From: Salinicoccus sesuvii
GTDB lineage: Bacteria; Bacillota; Bacilli; Staphylococcales; Salinicoccaceae
Direction: 5' to 3'
NCBI RefSeq assembly: GCF_042648145.1
Contig: NZ_JBHRWV010000001.1
Coordinates: 124,001-188,000, forward strand
Length of the DNA: 64,000 bases
Numbering within the stretch: position 1 is the stretch's first letter; the number at the start of each line of letters is the position of its first letter. Below are positions 24,880 to 32,592 of the stretch, piece by piece. The translations under genes and the position numbers were made by a program. Below the pieces are notes generated by a model that worked only from the letters and a program-made list of their open reading frames with translations, searched no databases and was not told where the DNA came from.

Positions 24880-25503
24880 ATGAAAGTACTTGTAATAGGT
24901 GCAAATGGTCAGGTCGGCCATCAAGCCGTTGAAAAAATTAAAGAAAAAGGCCACGAGCCAATAGCAATGGTGCGTAAAGAAGAGCAGCAGGGACAATTTG
25001 AAGATAAAGGTATCAGCACAGTACTCGGAGATCTTGAAAAAGATTTCTCCCATGCATTTGAAGGTGTGGACTCTGTAGTGTTTGCAGCAGGTTCTGGTGG
25101 AGATACAGATACTGATATGACAGTAATCATCGATCAGGAAGGTGCAATTGAGTCTGTGGATAACGCGCAACAGGCAGACGTGAAGCACTTTGTCCTGCTC
25201 AGCTCAATGGGTGCAGATGATCCAAAGAACGCGGATCAGATTAAAGCCTATATGTACGCGAAGCATCGAGCGGATGAATATCTGAAAGCATCAGGTCTGG
25301 ATTATACTATTCTGCGTCCAGGCATGCTCACAAACGACGCAGGCACCGGCAAAGTGAAGCTCTTTGAAGGTGGCACGGAGGTTGCGGAGATTCCGAGAGA
25401 AGATGTAGCAAGCGTGCTCGCTCATATCGTAGATACCAATAAAGCTGAGAATAAAACATTCTATGTTCATGAAGGCGATACACCGATAGAAGATTCACTG
25501 TAA
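24880..25503 (+). CDS. NAD(P)-binding atypical SDR (YhfK/NmrA-like)
   Basis: Single-domain Rossmann protein of the atypical SDR5 class, probably an NAD(P)H-dependent oxidoreductase or redox sensor. It starts VLVIGANGQVG (GxxGxxG dinucleotide site); later blocks are VVFAAGSG, LLSSMGADD and YTILRPGMLTN, with the YxxxK-like YMYAKHRAD helix. Length is 207 aa. AAGGAGGG precedes the ATG. A close paralogue lies at 39526-40155. The gene is monocistronic, closed by a terminator. Confidence 0.85.
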   Translation: MKVLVIGANGQVGHQAVEKIKEKGHEPIAMVRKEEQQGQFEDKGISTVLGDLEKDFSHAFEGVDSVVFAAGSGGDTDTDMTVIIDQEGAIESVDNAQQADVKHFVLLSSMGADDPKNADQIKAYMYAKHRADEYLKASGLDYTILRPGMLTNDAGTGKVKLFEGGTEVAEIPREDVASVLAHIVDTNKAENKTFYVHEGDTPIEDSL

Positions 25504-25513
25504 TTAAAAGTAG

Positions 25514-25548
25514 AGTTGCAGAACCTAATAAAGGCTCTGCAACTTTTT
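25514..25548 (+). terminator. Intrinsic terminator
   Basis: AGTTGCAGA pairs with TCTGCAACT, with an extra CC/GG, followed by TTTT. Confidence 0.85.
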
Positions 25549-25690
25549 CTTATTGATTCATCTTTTGAAAGGTGTTGCAATCGACAAAGAGGTTTAAATT
25601 AGGACAAAAAGGTGAAGTTTATATAGGTAGCTACTATTGTGACAAGCGTCATATGGAGGGCACACGTACTTGAGTGGGGGAGGGCTTCTG

Positions 25691-26851
25691 ATGAAAACTG
25701 CTGCAGATACAATCATCGATTTGATTGAGCGCTTTAACGTTCACGATCCAGGTGCCAGAAGGGCACATGGAAACGGCGCGAATTACAGAGCCGAAGTTCT
25801 ACTCAATGACGCCGGTAAGTCACTCATCGGAGAGGTCGATCACGCGGTTGTCCGCCTATCCAATGTGGCGACATCTGAGAAGGTCCCAGACTGGTTGATT
25901 AATGTCAAAGGCTGTGCCATACGCTTTGAACATCCAGCGCGTCCGATCGATATCATCGGGGTGACGTTTCCTTATTTTCCATTCTCCACAGCGCATGAGA
26001 ATATAGACCTGTTCTATAGAATCCACCATTTTTTAGAAAGTAGAAGCCCACTGCAGTTTGTCAGGATTTTTGGTGCAGGCAATCTTTACAGGCATCTTGG
26101 ACGACTTGTCCGTTGGTTGCCGAAAGATACAAACATGGCTCACTCCTACTATTCAGCACAAAACTATGGTGAAGATGCTTTGAAGTTCCGATTGGATTAC
26201 GATACAACGACGGAAACTATCGAAGTGTTCGCAGAGCAGGATGACAACATGACCGATTATAAACCGAAAAGCGGGCTTTATCTCGGTCGAGTCGTAATCA
26301 ATAAAGCTGCAAATTCAAACGAAGTTAAGTTTATGGATGCGATGAACGCGCCCCTCACTCATGCACCAAACGGTGAGATTCCACTCCTTAGACATTTTGT
26401 CTATAGACGTTCGTTTCTCGGTCGGATGAGCGAAGTCCCAATAAATCAACACAAGTATGACATGCTTTTGGAATTGTGGAACGAAGAAAAATACTTCGTC
26501 CTCTCCAAGGACCGAAAGTTGTATGATGAAATCAACAGTCTATTCGAAGACGGTGTTGAAATGTCTGCTAATGTACTCAGGAAACTTATGGATCAGGCGT
26601 ATGATAGGGACTATGAAGTAGAAACCGTTCGTAGTTACTTCACTGAAGTATGGGAACACTTCACTGAAATCGCCGATGCAGAAGAATGGGGACGGTATCA
26701 GACTCTCTTGGAGTCGGCGGATATTCATCAGATCAATATATTTCTCTCAGATATGTCCACGAAGTACGAAGTGTCTGAACTGCTCAACTCGACGGTAGTA
26801 AAAATTTTAGGTAGACAAAAATTTATAGAAATTCAGAAAGGAAAGATATAA
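25691..26851 (+). CDS. Catalase-superfamily-like protein with a divergent C-terminus
   Basis: 386 aa. The N-terminal third resembles the catalase fold entrance: ARRAHGNGANY with His26 at the distal-heme-His position, VRLSN for the VRFS block, and GCAIRFE...DIIGVTFPYF for the heme-pocket GFAVKF...DLVG segment. I do not find the usual proximal Tyr motif (RxFxYxDT), and the C-terminal half is unfamiliar, so heme binding and catalase activity are uncertain. The ATG at 25691 follows GGGGGAGGG; a TTG at 25670 is the alternative start. The aldo-keto reductase gene starts on the base after the stop, so the two are one operon. Confidence 0.6.
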   Translation: MKTAADTIIDLIERFNVHDPGARRAHGNGANYRAEVLLNDAGKSLIGEVDHAVVRLSNVATSEKVPDWLINVKGCAIRFEHPARPIDIIGVTFPYFPFSTAHENIDLFYRIHHFLESRSPLQFVRIFGAGNLYRHLGRLVRWLPKDTNMAHSYYSAQNYGEDALKFRLDYDTTTETIEVFAEQDDNMTDYKPKSGLYLGRVVINKAANSNEVKFMDAMNAPLTHAPNGEIPLLRHFVYRRSFLGRMSEVPINQHKYDMLLELWNEEKYFVLSKDRKLYDEINSLFEDGVEMSANVLRKLMDQAYDRDYEVETVRSYFTEVWEHFTEIADAEEWGRYQTLLESADIHQINIFLSDMSTKYEVSELLNSTVVKILGRQKFIEIQKGKI

Positions 26852-27703
26852 ATGACTTACAACGAAAAGTTTCAATTGAACGATGGCAGTAGTCTGCCGA
26901 AGATAGGACTGGGCACTGTGAATATCCAAGGTGCCATTGGTGTTAACAATATGCTGACGGCTGTCGAGGAGAATGGATACCGCCTGATAGATACATCGAC
27001 GAACTATAATAACGAAGGTGCAGTCGGTGAAGTAATCCGCCGTTCAAGCATCCCACGTAGGGATCTGATCATCAGTTCAAAACTTCCAGGTGCTGCACAT
27101 GACTACGATCAGGCAATCGGCATGATCCAGGAGTCCCTCTACCGTATTGGTATAGACTACTTTGATAAATATTTGATCCACTGGCCACTGCCGATGCAAG
27201 GCAAGTATGTTGATGCTTGGCGCGCACTAATTGATGCTCAGAAATTTGGGCTAATCAAGACCATCGGTGTATCGAACTTCCTTGAAGAACATCTGGATCG
27301 TATCATTGATGAAACAGGTGTCACTCCAGCAACCAATCAGATTGAGCGCCACCCATACTTCAACAACAAGGCGCTCGTCGAGACCAATAGGAAGTATGGT
27401 ATTGTGACGGAAGCATGGAGTCCGTTCGGCCGTGAAATCAATGATGTCCTCGAAAATGAAACCATCAAGGGCATCGGTGAGAAATATGGCAAGTCGCCGG
27501 CACAGGTCATCATGCGTTGGAATCTCCAGAACGATGTGCTGGTCATCCCGAAATCATCTTCTAGCGAACGCCAAAAAGAAAATCTTGAAGTGTACGACTT
27601 CGAATTGACGAATGCAGATCTTGAGGCGATTGATGCTCTCGATAAAGGAGAGCCTGGCAGAGTGGAAGACCAGCATCCGAACGAGTATGAAGAGTATGTA
27701 TAA
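26852..27703 (+). CDS. Aldo/keto reductase (AKR5-like)
   Basis: NADPH-dependent carbonyl reductase with an (alpha/beta)8 barrel, 283 aa. The catalytic tetrad is visible: Asp in LIDTSTNY, Tyr in that block, Lys in IISSKLPG and His in LIHWPLP. The cofactor motif IPKSSSSERQKENL is near the C-terminus. It probably reduces aldehydes, dicarbonyls or sugar ketones. It begins immediately after the catalase-like gene, which points to a shared role, perhaps carbonyl or oxidative stress. Confidence 0.9.
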   Translation: MTYNEKFQLNDGSSLPKIGLGTVNIQGAIGVNNMLTAVEENGYRLIDTSTNYNNEGAVGEVIRRSSIPRRDLIISSKLPGAAHDYDQAIGMIQESLYRIGIDYFDKYLIHWPLPMQGKYVDAWRALIDAQKFGLIKTIGVSNFLEEHLDRIIDETGVTPATNQIERHPYFNNKALVETNRKYGIVTEAWSPFGREINDVLENETIKGIGEKYGKSPAQVIMRWNLQNDVLVIPKSSSSERQKENLEVYDFELTNADLEAIDALDKGEPGRVEDQHPNEYEEYV

Positions 27704-27710
27704 GCATTAG

Positions 27711-27752
27711 AAATAAAAAATGTTCCGGAATATTCCGGAACATTTTTTATTT
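27711..27752. terminator. Palindromic bidirectional terminator
   Basis: A 20-bp-arm palindrome centred on ATAT with A6 and T6 edges, shared by the convergent aldo-keto reductase and thioesterase genes. Confidence 0.9.
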
Positions 27753-28184
27753 CTTCACTTTTATGGTTTCGTATTTCTGAAACCATTCAGGGAAAGTTTT
27801 CTTAAACACAACTGGTTTAAACTCACCGTCTATTTTTTTTACAACAATGAGCGTTGTTGTCGCTTCTGTACATACTTCACCTGAACCATTGATAATTTCA
27901 TAGCCGTAAACGGTTCTGAGTCCGGTGTTCTCTTCGATCCATGTACGTACAAACGCCCGGTCGCCGTACTTCAGTGCTTTCTTATAGGTGACATTTAGAT
28001 CATATACCGGGGCGAAGTATCCGGCACGCTCCATGGCTACGTAGTCGTATCCGATGTCCTCGATCAGCTGCATACGACCAAGCTCGAGCCATTTCGCATA
28101 GTTACCATGATAAATGACACCCATCATATCGGTATCGGCATACATGATCTGTATTTCTTTCTCAGCAACATAACCTTGCTCCAT
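27747..28184 (-). CDS. YbgC/FadM-type acyl-CoA thioesterase
   Basis: Hot-dog-fold thioesterase of the 4HBT family, 145 aa, hydrolysing short or medium acyl-CoA esters in the cytosol. The active-site signature is YADTDMMGVIYHGNYAKWLELGR, with the nucleophile-activating Asp and the His-Gly-Asn-Tyr block. AGGTAG precedes the ATG. It is a single gene between two transcription boundaries; the neighbours give no substrate clue. Confidence 0.88.
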   Translation of the reverse strand: MEQGYVAEKEIQIMYADTDMMGVIYHGNYAKWLELGRMQLIEDIGYDYVAMERAGYFAPVYDLNVTYKKALKYGDRAFVRTWIEENTGLRTVYGYEIINGSGEVCTEATTTLIVVKKIDGEFKPVVFKKTFPEWFQKYETIKVKK

Positions 28185-28283
28185 ATTTCTCTACCTACCT
28201 TTATAGTGATTCATTCTAGCATCAAATAATTATTGTACTATAATTTACCTGTATAGATGCGGGTTCTGCATTCGGCCAGTCCA

Positions 28284-29024
28284 TCAGCGTTTGAACTTCT
28301 CTCTGCTTTTCTTATAGATAGCACCTAGAATCTTGCGCATTGTATGAACCGGACGTACATCACTGTTGCTTTGCCATTCGATCCACTCAAGTACCATAAG
28401 ACAAAGAATCAGCCAGATTGTGCCTACGGTATAGCCAGCCACAATATCACTCGGGAAATGTGCGCCAAGATAAATGCGGCTGGCACCAATCAGAAGGATC
28501 AGTATTACAGAAAGGACCAGTACCCAGATTTTAAATCCTTTCTGGCGACTGCTGCGGACGATAAGGTAAGCGACAAAGCCATAAAAAATTAATGAGCCAA
28601 CCGCATGACCGCTCGGAAAACTAAATCCGGTTGCATCAACGGCTTCGTTGATCGAAGGTCGGTTGCGTTCATATGATTCTTTCATCACTGCAGTCAGAAT
28701 ACCACCTCCGCCGAGTGCGGCACTGAACAACATGATGCCCCATATATCCTTCATTTTGAACCAGAGAAACAATATCAGGATAATGGAGGCCGCCGCCAAA
28801 AACTCTACGGAGCCGAGCTCTGTGACTATAGTATAAAAAGTATCCAGTGCCGGAGAGGCACTCCTGTCGAAAAAGAGGGTGATTCGGCTGTCAAACCCTT
28901 GGAGCTCTTCTTCGATCAGCATCTCAGAGAGCTCTGAAAATAGCCAGGTGAAAAGAACGACGATGCCTAATCCAATAGTCAGGACCAGAACTGGCAAGCC
29001 GATATTTTTGTTTTCTTCTTTCAT
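28284..29024 (-). CDS. PAP2-family membrane phosphatase
   Basis: Lipid phosphatase (phosphatidate, undecaprenyl-diphosphate or PG-phosphate type) with six membrane segments, 246 aa. All three family motifs are present: KESYERNRP, FPSGHAV and SRIYLGAHFPSD, giving the catalytic histidines on the outer face. A basic C-terminal tail (KKSREKFKR) follows the last segment. An unusually long leader with an imperfect hairpin precedes it on the minus strand. Confidence 0.9.
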   Translation of the reverse strand: MKEENKNIGLPVLVLTIGLGIVVLFTWLFSELSEMLIEEELQGFDSRITLFFDRSASPALDTFYTIVTELGSVEFLAAASIILILFLWFKMKDIWGIMLFSAALGGGGILTAVMKESYERNRPSINEAVDATGFSFPSGHAVGSLIFYGFVAYLIVRSSRQKGFKIWVLVLSVILILLIGASRIYLGAHFPSDIVAGYTVGTIWLILCLMVLEWIEWQSNSDVRPVHTMRKILGAIYKKSREKFKR

Positions 29025-29287
29025 GAATGTCCATCCACCGTTCCATGCTGATCAGTCATTTTTGCATACTCTGAAATCTTTTACGGATTTCGGAGTACAG
29101 GCATCGTACAAAGGTCTACCCTGCCAACCCCAAAGGAAACACCCTAACTGTACATGTCTAATCACATTTTATTTCCCCAAAGAATAGCAAACTGAATCCA
29201 TTTTGTAAAAGACATGCCGCAAAGCTCTTGGAGCAAAAACCGGACATCTAGCACCGACAAAGGTTATCTGGACCGATGATAGTCATG
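29025..29287. other. Intergenic region, possible long leader of the PAP2 gene
   Basis: No credible gene. An imperfect hairpin pairs TACTC-t-GAAATC (29067-29078) with GATTTC-g-GAGTA (29086-29097). On the minus strand a weak promoter (TTTACA-N17-TATTCT) lies at about 29207-29179, which would give a leader of roughly 150 nt for the PAP2 gene. I recognise no riboswitch class. Confidence 0.3.
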
Positions 29288-29316
29288 TTGACAGTACCAG
29301 TCACCTGATTTATAGT
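29288..29316 (+). promoter_or_regulatory. Strong sigma-A promoter of the marR-MFS operon
   Basis: TTGACA (29288-29293), 17 bases, TATAGT (29311-29316): 11 of 12 matches with optimal spacing. Confidence 0.75.
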
Positions 29317-29332
29317 TAGTTAGGCTAACTAA
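29316..29332. promoter_or_regulatory. MarR-type operator over the transcription start
   Basis: TTAGTTAG and CTAACTAA form a perfect 8-bp inverted repeat around one G. It overlaps the end of the -10 and the predicted start site, so binding would block initiation; autorepression is the simplest model. Confidence 0.7.
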
Positions 29333-29346
29333 TGGAGGGAGTACCA

Positions 29347-29754
29347 ATGGATATAGAACAGCAGTTTTTTGATGTGTATATGGAAGTCTACCGGCCCTAC
29401 GTCAACCGGGCGAACCGTATTCTTTCGACCTACGATTTATATAGTTCCCAATGGCTGATTCTAAAGGATATAGAGAAACATGGGAAAACGTCGGCTGTAG
29501 ATGTCAGCCGACGCCGCGGTATTGAGAAACCGACTGCTACAAAGGTGGTCAAGCACCTTTTAGAACTAGGGCTCATCGAGTCGAGTACAGGCGAGGATCG
29601 CCGCATCAAGTATCTCACGATGACCCACCGAGGAGAAACGCTTTTTACAGAGGTGGGCACGCAAATGAATGCATTACAGCGCGAAATGCTGGGTGATATT
29701 GACCATGAAGCGCTGGAGCATCTGATAGATGCACTGAAGCGCATCAGAGTATAA
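29347..29754 (+). CDS. MarR-family transcriptional regulator
   Basis: Winged helix-turn-helix repressor, 135 aa, acting as a dimer. The recognition region reads TSAVDVSRRRGIEKPTATK, followed by the wing with STGEDRRIKYLTMTHRGE. GGAGGG 6 bases upstream supports the ATG at 29347 rather than the one at 29332, which lies inside the operator. The MFS transporter gene follows after 32 bases, so this is a typical ligand-responsive repressor controlling itself and an efflux pump. Confidence 0.88.
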   Translation: MDIEQQFFDVYMEVYRPYVNRANRILSTYDLYSSQWLILKDIEKHGKTSAVDVSRRRGIEKPTATKVVKHLLELGLIESSTGEDRRIKYLTMTHRGETLFTEVGTQMNALQREMLGDIDHEALEHLIDALKRIRV

Positions 29755-29786
29755 AGGGGGTATTGTTCTTGGAAAGAAGTGAATAT

Positions 29787-30959
29787 ATGAGTGATCGGAT
29801 ATGGACAAAAGAGTTTGTCATTATTTTCTTCTACCACTTCATTGTCTTATTTTCAATGTATGTTTCTATTGTTACAATTGGTAATTATGCGATTGAGCAG
29901 TACGGCGCAAGTTCAAGCACGGCTGGACTGGTTTCGAGCATTTTCATTATTGGCGTACTGGTTGGACGTATTACGACTGGACCTCAAATCAATCGTCTGG
30001 GCGCGCAGAAAATACTCTACATCGGTGCTGTCCTGTTTTTCGTTACGTATCTTCTGTACTTCATCGATGGTGGCTTGGCGCTCCTGATCGCAGCGCGATT
30101 CTTGAACGGTTTCGCAACTGGTTTGATCAGTACTTCAGTCAACACGCTAGCGACCATCTCAGTACCTGAGAACCGTAGAGGTGAGGGCATCAGCTACTTC
30201 AGTCTGAGCTTTGTTCTTGGTGCTGCGATTGGGCCATTCCTTGGCTTTTTAATGCTTGAGATAATGACATTTAATACGTTACTCATCATTGTAGGGACTG
30301 CCGTGTTTCTTGGCACACTACTGCTTCCTTTGGTCAAGACGAACAACATAGTCAAAAAAGGACAGCTGTCGGCTGGAAGGTTCAAGGTGATCGACCGGGA
30401 TGCTATGCCGATGGGATTTTCAGCACTTTTTATGGGACTGGCGTATGCGTCCATTCTGGCATTTTTGAATCTGTACGCGATTGATATGAATCTTGTCACC
30501 GCAGCAAGCTTCTTCTTCCTCGTATATTCGGGAGCCATACTGATGACACGCCCATTTACAGGGAGAATTCTCGATCAGAGAGGCGCTAATATCATTCTAT
30601 ATCCAGCTTTCGTTATCATGAGTATCGGTTTCTTCGTCTTGGGTGGTGCCACGACAGGTGTCGTCCTGCTCATTGCTGGTGGATTGATTGGGATTGGTTT
30701 TGGCAACTTCCAATCCGTTGCTCAAGCCGTCTGTGTCAACTTGGCATCAAGGGAGAATATCGGTTTAGCGACTTCCACATACTTCATCATGCTTGAAGTC
30801 GGACTTGGTTTCGGTCCATTTTTCCTTGGACTTCTTGTCCCTTCGCTCGGCTACGGAGGACTGTATCAATACCTTGTGCTATCAATTCTAATAGCTATGG
30901 GCATATACTACGTCGTATACGGCCGTCATGAGAAAAGCAGGCAACAGAGTGGTTCGTAA
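29787..30959 (+). CDS. Major facilitator superfamily transporter
   Basis: Twelve-segment membrane transporter of about 390 aa, probably drug or metabolite efflux. The motif-A region between segments two and three reads GRITTGPQINRLGAQK. The start is uncertain: the ATG at 29787 gives a normal N-terminus, while a TTG at 29769 has the better-spaced ribosome site (AAAGGGGG). Cotranscription with the upstream marR suggests that the pump removes the regulator's ligand. A terminator shared with the convergent gntR closes the operon. Confidence 0.85.
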   Translation: MSDRIWTKEFVIIFFYHFIVLFSMYVSIVTIGNYAIEQYGASSSTAGLVSSIFIIGVLVGRITTGPQINRLGAQKILYIGAVLFFVTYLLYFIDGGLALLIAARFLNGFATGLISTSVNTLATISVPENRRGEGISYFSLSFVLGAAIGPFLGFLMLEIMTFNTLLIIVGTAVFLGTLLLPLVKTNNIVKKGQLSAGRFKVIDRDAMPMGFSALFMGLAYASILAFLNLYAIDMNLVTAASFFFLVYSGAILMTRPFTGRILDQRGANIILYPAFVIMSIGFFVLGGATTGVVLLIAGGLIGIGFGNFQSVAQAVCVNLASRENIGLATSTYFIMLEVGLGFGPFFLGLLVPSLGYGGLYQYLVLSILIAMGIYYVVYGRHEKSRQQSGS

Positions 30960-30964
30960 TAAGA

Positions 30965-30998
30965 AATCGTCTGGAACTTTAGTTCCAGACGATTTTTT
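30965..30998. terminator. Bidirectional terminator
   Basis: 14-bp stem (30965-30978 with 30981-30994) followed by T4, between the MFS gene and the convergent GntR gene. Confidence 0.88.
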
Positions 30999-31590
30999 AC
31001 ATATAGTACAGTGTGAACTCAAGATCTTTCTGAAGGTGGAATACAATCAGCTCTTTGGCTGCATCATCGTCCCTGTCCTCTATTGCCTGAACAATTCGCT
31101 CGTGCTCATCTAGTAGTTCGGCGCGCTGCTTTTCAACAACCGTACGGCTGAATAGGTAGATGGTGGAGTTCAGCCGGTCATAGGTTTCAGAAAGAAATGG
31201 GTTTCTGATCGCGCGCACCAGCTTGTCGTGGAAATTCTTGTTGGCAATCAGTGTCAGTGTCTCGTCCCCAGCCTTTGCCTGTTTTATATAGCCCCTTAGT
31301 TCTTCTAGGTCTTCCTCTACAAAAAGCAGTACTGCTTTCTCTACAGCGTGGGACTCAATCAGTATTCGCATTTCGAAAAGGTCACGATAGTCTTCAGGTG
31401 AAGGCATGTATATATATCCATCTTTGACGAGGTACTCGAATTCAAGCTGCTTCAGCACTTCACGTATCGGTGTTCGGCTGACTTCATAGAGTTTTGCGAG
31501 TTTGACCTCAGTCAGTTTCTCCTTCTTGTCGAACGTACCATTTAATATATCTTCACGTAGTTTTTCATATAGGGTTCTCTCCTGATCCAT
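30997..31590 (-). CDS. GntR-family (FadR/FCD) regulator
   Basis: Repressor of 197 aa with an N-terminal winged helix (LTEVKLAKLYEVSRTPIREVLKQLE, the classic GntR recognition helix) and a C-terminal all-helical FCD ligand domain containing the metal/ligand histidines (FHDKLVR, DEHERIV, VFHLQKD). It is divergent from the acid-sugar operon at 31709, and two TGTATACA-like operators lie between them, so it most likely represses that operon and itself and is released by a sugar-acid intermediate. Confidence 0.88.
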   Translation of the reverse strand: MDQERTLYEKLREDILNGTFDKKEKLTEVKLAKLYEVSRTPIREVLKQLEFEYLVKDGYIYMPSPEDYRDLFEMRILIESHAVEKAVLLFVEEDLEELRGYIKQAKAGDETLTLIANKNFHDKLVRAIRNPFLSETYDRLNSTIYLFSRTVVEKQRAELLDEHERIVQAIEDRDDDAAKELIVFHLQKDLEFTLYYM

Positions 31591-31640
31591 TTCTTCACCT
31601 CATCTACCAAAGATTATACAAGAAAAAAAGATTATATTAA

Positions 31641-31670
31641 ATGTATACATTTTTATTGTTATAGTATACA
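31641..31670. promoter_or_regulatory. Pair of GntR-type operators
   Basis: TGTATACA (31642-31649, perfect palindrome) and AGTATACA (31663-31670), with centres two helical turns apart. They lie between the divergent gntR and dehydrogenase genes and overlap TATAGT at 31660-31665, a possible -10. Confidence 0.6.
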
Positions 31671-31680
31671 ATACTTTTTA

Positions 31681-31694
31681 AGTAAACGTTTCCA
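31681..31694 (+). promoter_or_regulatory. Catabolite-responsive element (cre)
   Basis: AGTAAACGTTTCCA matches TGWAANCGNTNWCA at 9 of 11 defined positions, with the central CG intact. It lies between the GntR operators and the ribosome site, where CcpA would act as a roadblock. Confidence 0.55.
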
Positions 31695-31708
31695 AAGGAG
31701 AGTATATT

Positions 31709-32584
31709 ATGAAAATTGGATTTATTGGCTTAGGTATCATGGGTGCCCCGATGGTCAAGAACTTGCTGGAGAACGATTATACCGTAATAGTAAATGATTT
31801 GAATAAGGTAGCCGAGGAGAAGGTCATCGAGTATGGTGCCACTGCGGTCGGCAGCCTAAAGGAGATGGCAGAGCAGGCAGAAGCGATTATCACCATGCTG
31901 CCGAATGGTGCCATTGTAAAGAGTGTACTGTTCGACGGAGAAAATGCGCTCTCTCATCACCTTCAACCAGGTCAGTATGTCCTTGACATGAGCTCACTTG
32001 CGCCGACCGACTCTATCGAAATAAACAGTCGTCTACAGGAAAAGGGAGTTATATTTGCCGACGCCCCGGTGAGTGGTGGGGAAGCATTGGCCATCACTGG
32101 AGAGTTGTCCGTCATGATGGGATGTGACGAAGTGCATTTCCAAAAATTGAAGGAAGCTGTTGCTCCGATGGCGCAGTCCATCATCAGAGTGGGTGATGTG
32201 GGTGCCGGGAGTACGGTGAAGCTTGCCAACCAGATTATCGTTAATACGAATATCGCTGCATTGTCGGAAGCGGTGGTTCTGGCCAAAAGTTTCAACATCG
32301 ACCTCGATGCGATGTTTGAGGCCATCAGGAATGGGCTTGCGGGCTCAAGTGTCATGGAAGCCAAGTTTCCGAAGATGATTGCTGAAGACTATACACCAGG
32401 CGGAACAATCAATATCAACTATAAAGATCTGCATAACGTTACGACAACAAGTGACCAAGAGAAGATAACGCTGCCCCTAACAAACATGGTGAAAGAGATG
32501 TACAAATCCGAAATCATCAATGGCAACGGAATGAATGATCACTCAGGCATCATCAAGCATATTGAGAGAATCAATGGAAAGTAG
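31709..32584 (+). CDS. Beta-hydroxyacid dehydrogenase (GarR/LtnD-like)
   Basis: NAD(P)-dependent dehydrogenase of the 3-hydroxyisobutyrate dehydrogenase family, 291 aa. It has the nucleotide site GFIGLGIMGAPM, the substrate block APVSGGEALAITGELSVM and catalytic Lys171 (GSTVKLANQ). Family members act on tartronate semialdehyde (GarR) or oxidise L-threonate/D-erythronate at C2 (LtnD). The adjoining DUF1537 kinase favours a four-carbon acid-sugar role, but the sequence alone cannot decide. AAAGGAG is 8 bases before the ATG. First gene of a three-gene operon. Confidence 0.8.
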   Translation: MKIGFIGLGIMGAPMVKNLLENDYTVIVNDLNKVAEEKVIEYGATAVGSLKEMAEQAEAIITMLPNGAIVKSVLFDGENALSHHLQPGQYVLDMSSLAPTDSIEINSRLQEKGVIFADAPVSGGEALAITGELSVMMGCDEVHFQKLKEAVAPMAQSIIRVGDVGAGSTVKLANQIIVNTNIAALSEAVVLAKSFNIDLDAMFEAIRNGLAGSSVMEAKFPKMIAEDYTPGGTININYKDLHNVTTTSDQEKITLPLTNMVKEMYKSEIINGNGMNDHSGIIKHIERINGK

Positions 32585-32592
32585 GAATAGAT

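Noticed and set aside
25592..25617. sigma-B promoter before the catalase-like gene
   Set aside because: GTTTAA is perfect, but the -10 at the right distance (GTGAAG) matches only 4 of 6 positions.
28879..29187. 102-aa plus-strand frame opposite the PAP2 start
   Set aside because: Antisense shadow of the PAP2 gene with no ribosome site or family resemblance.
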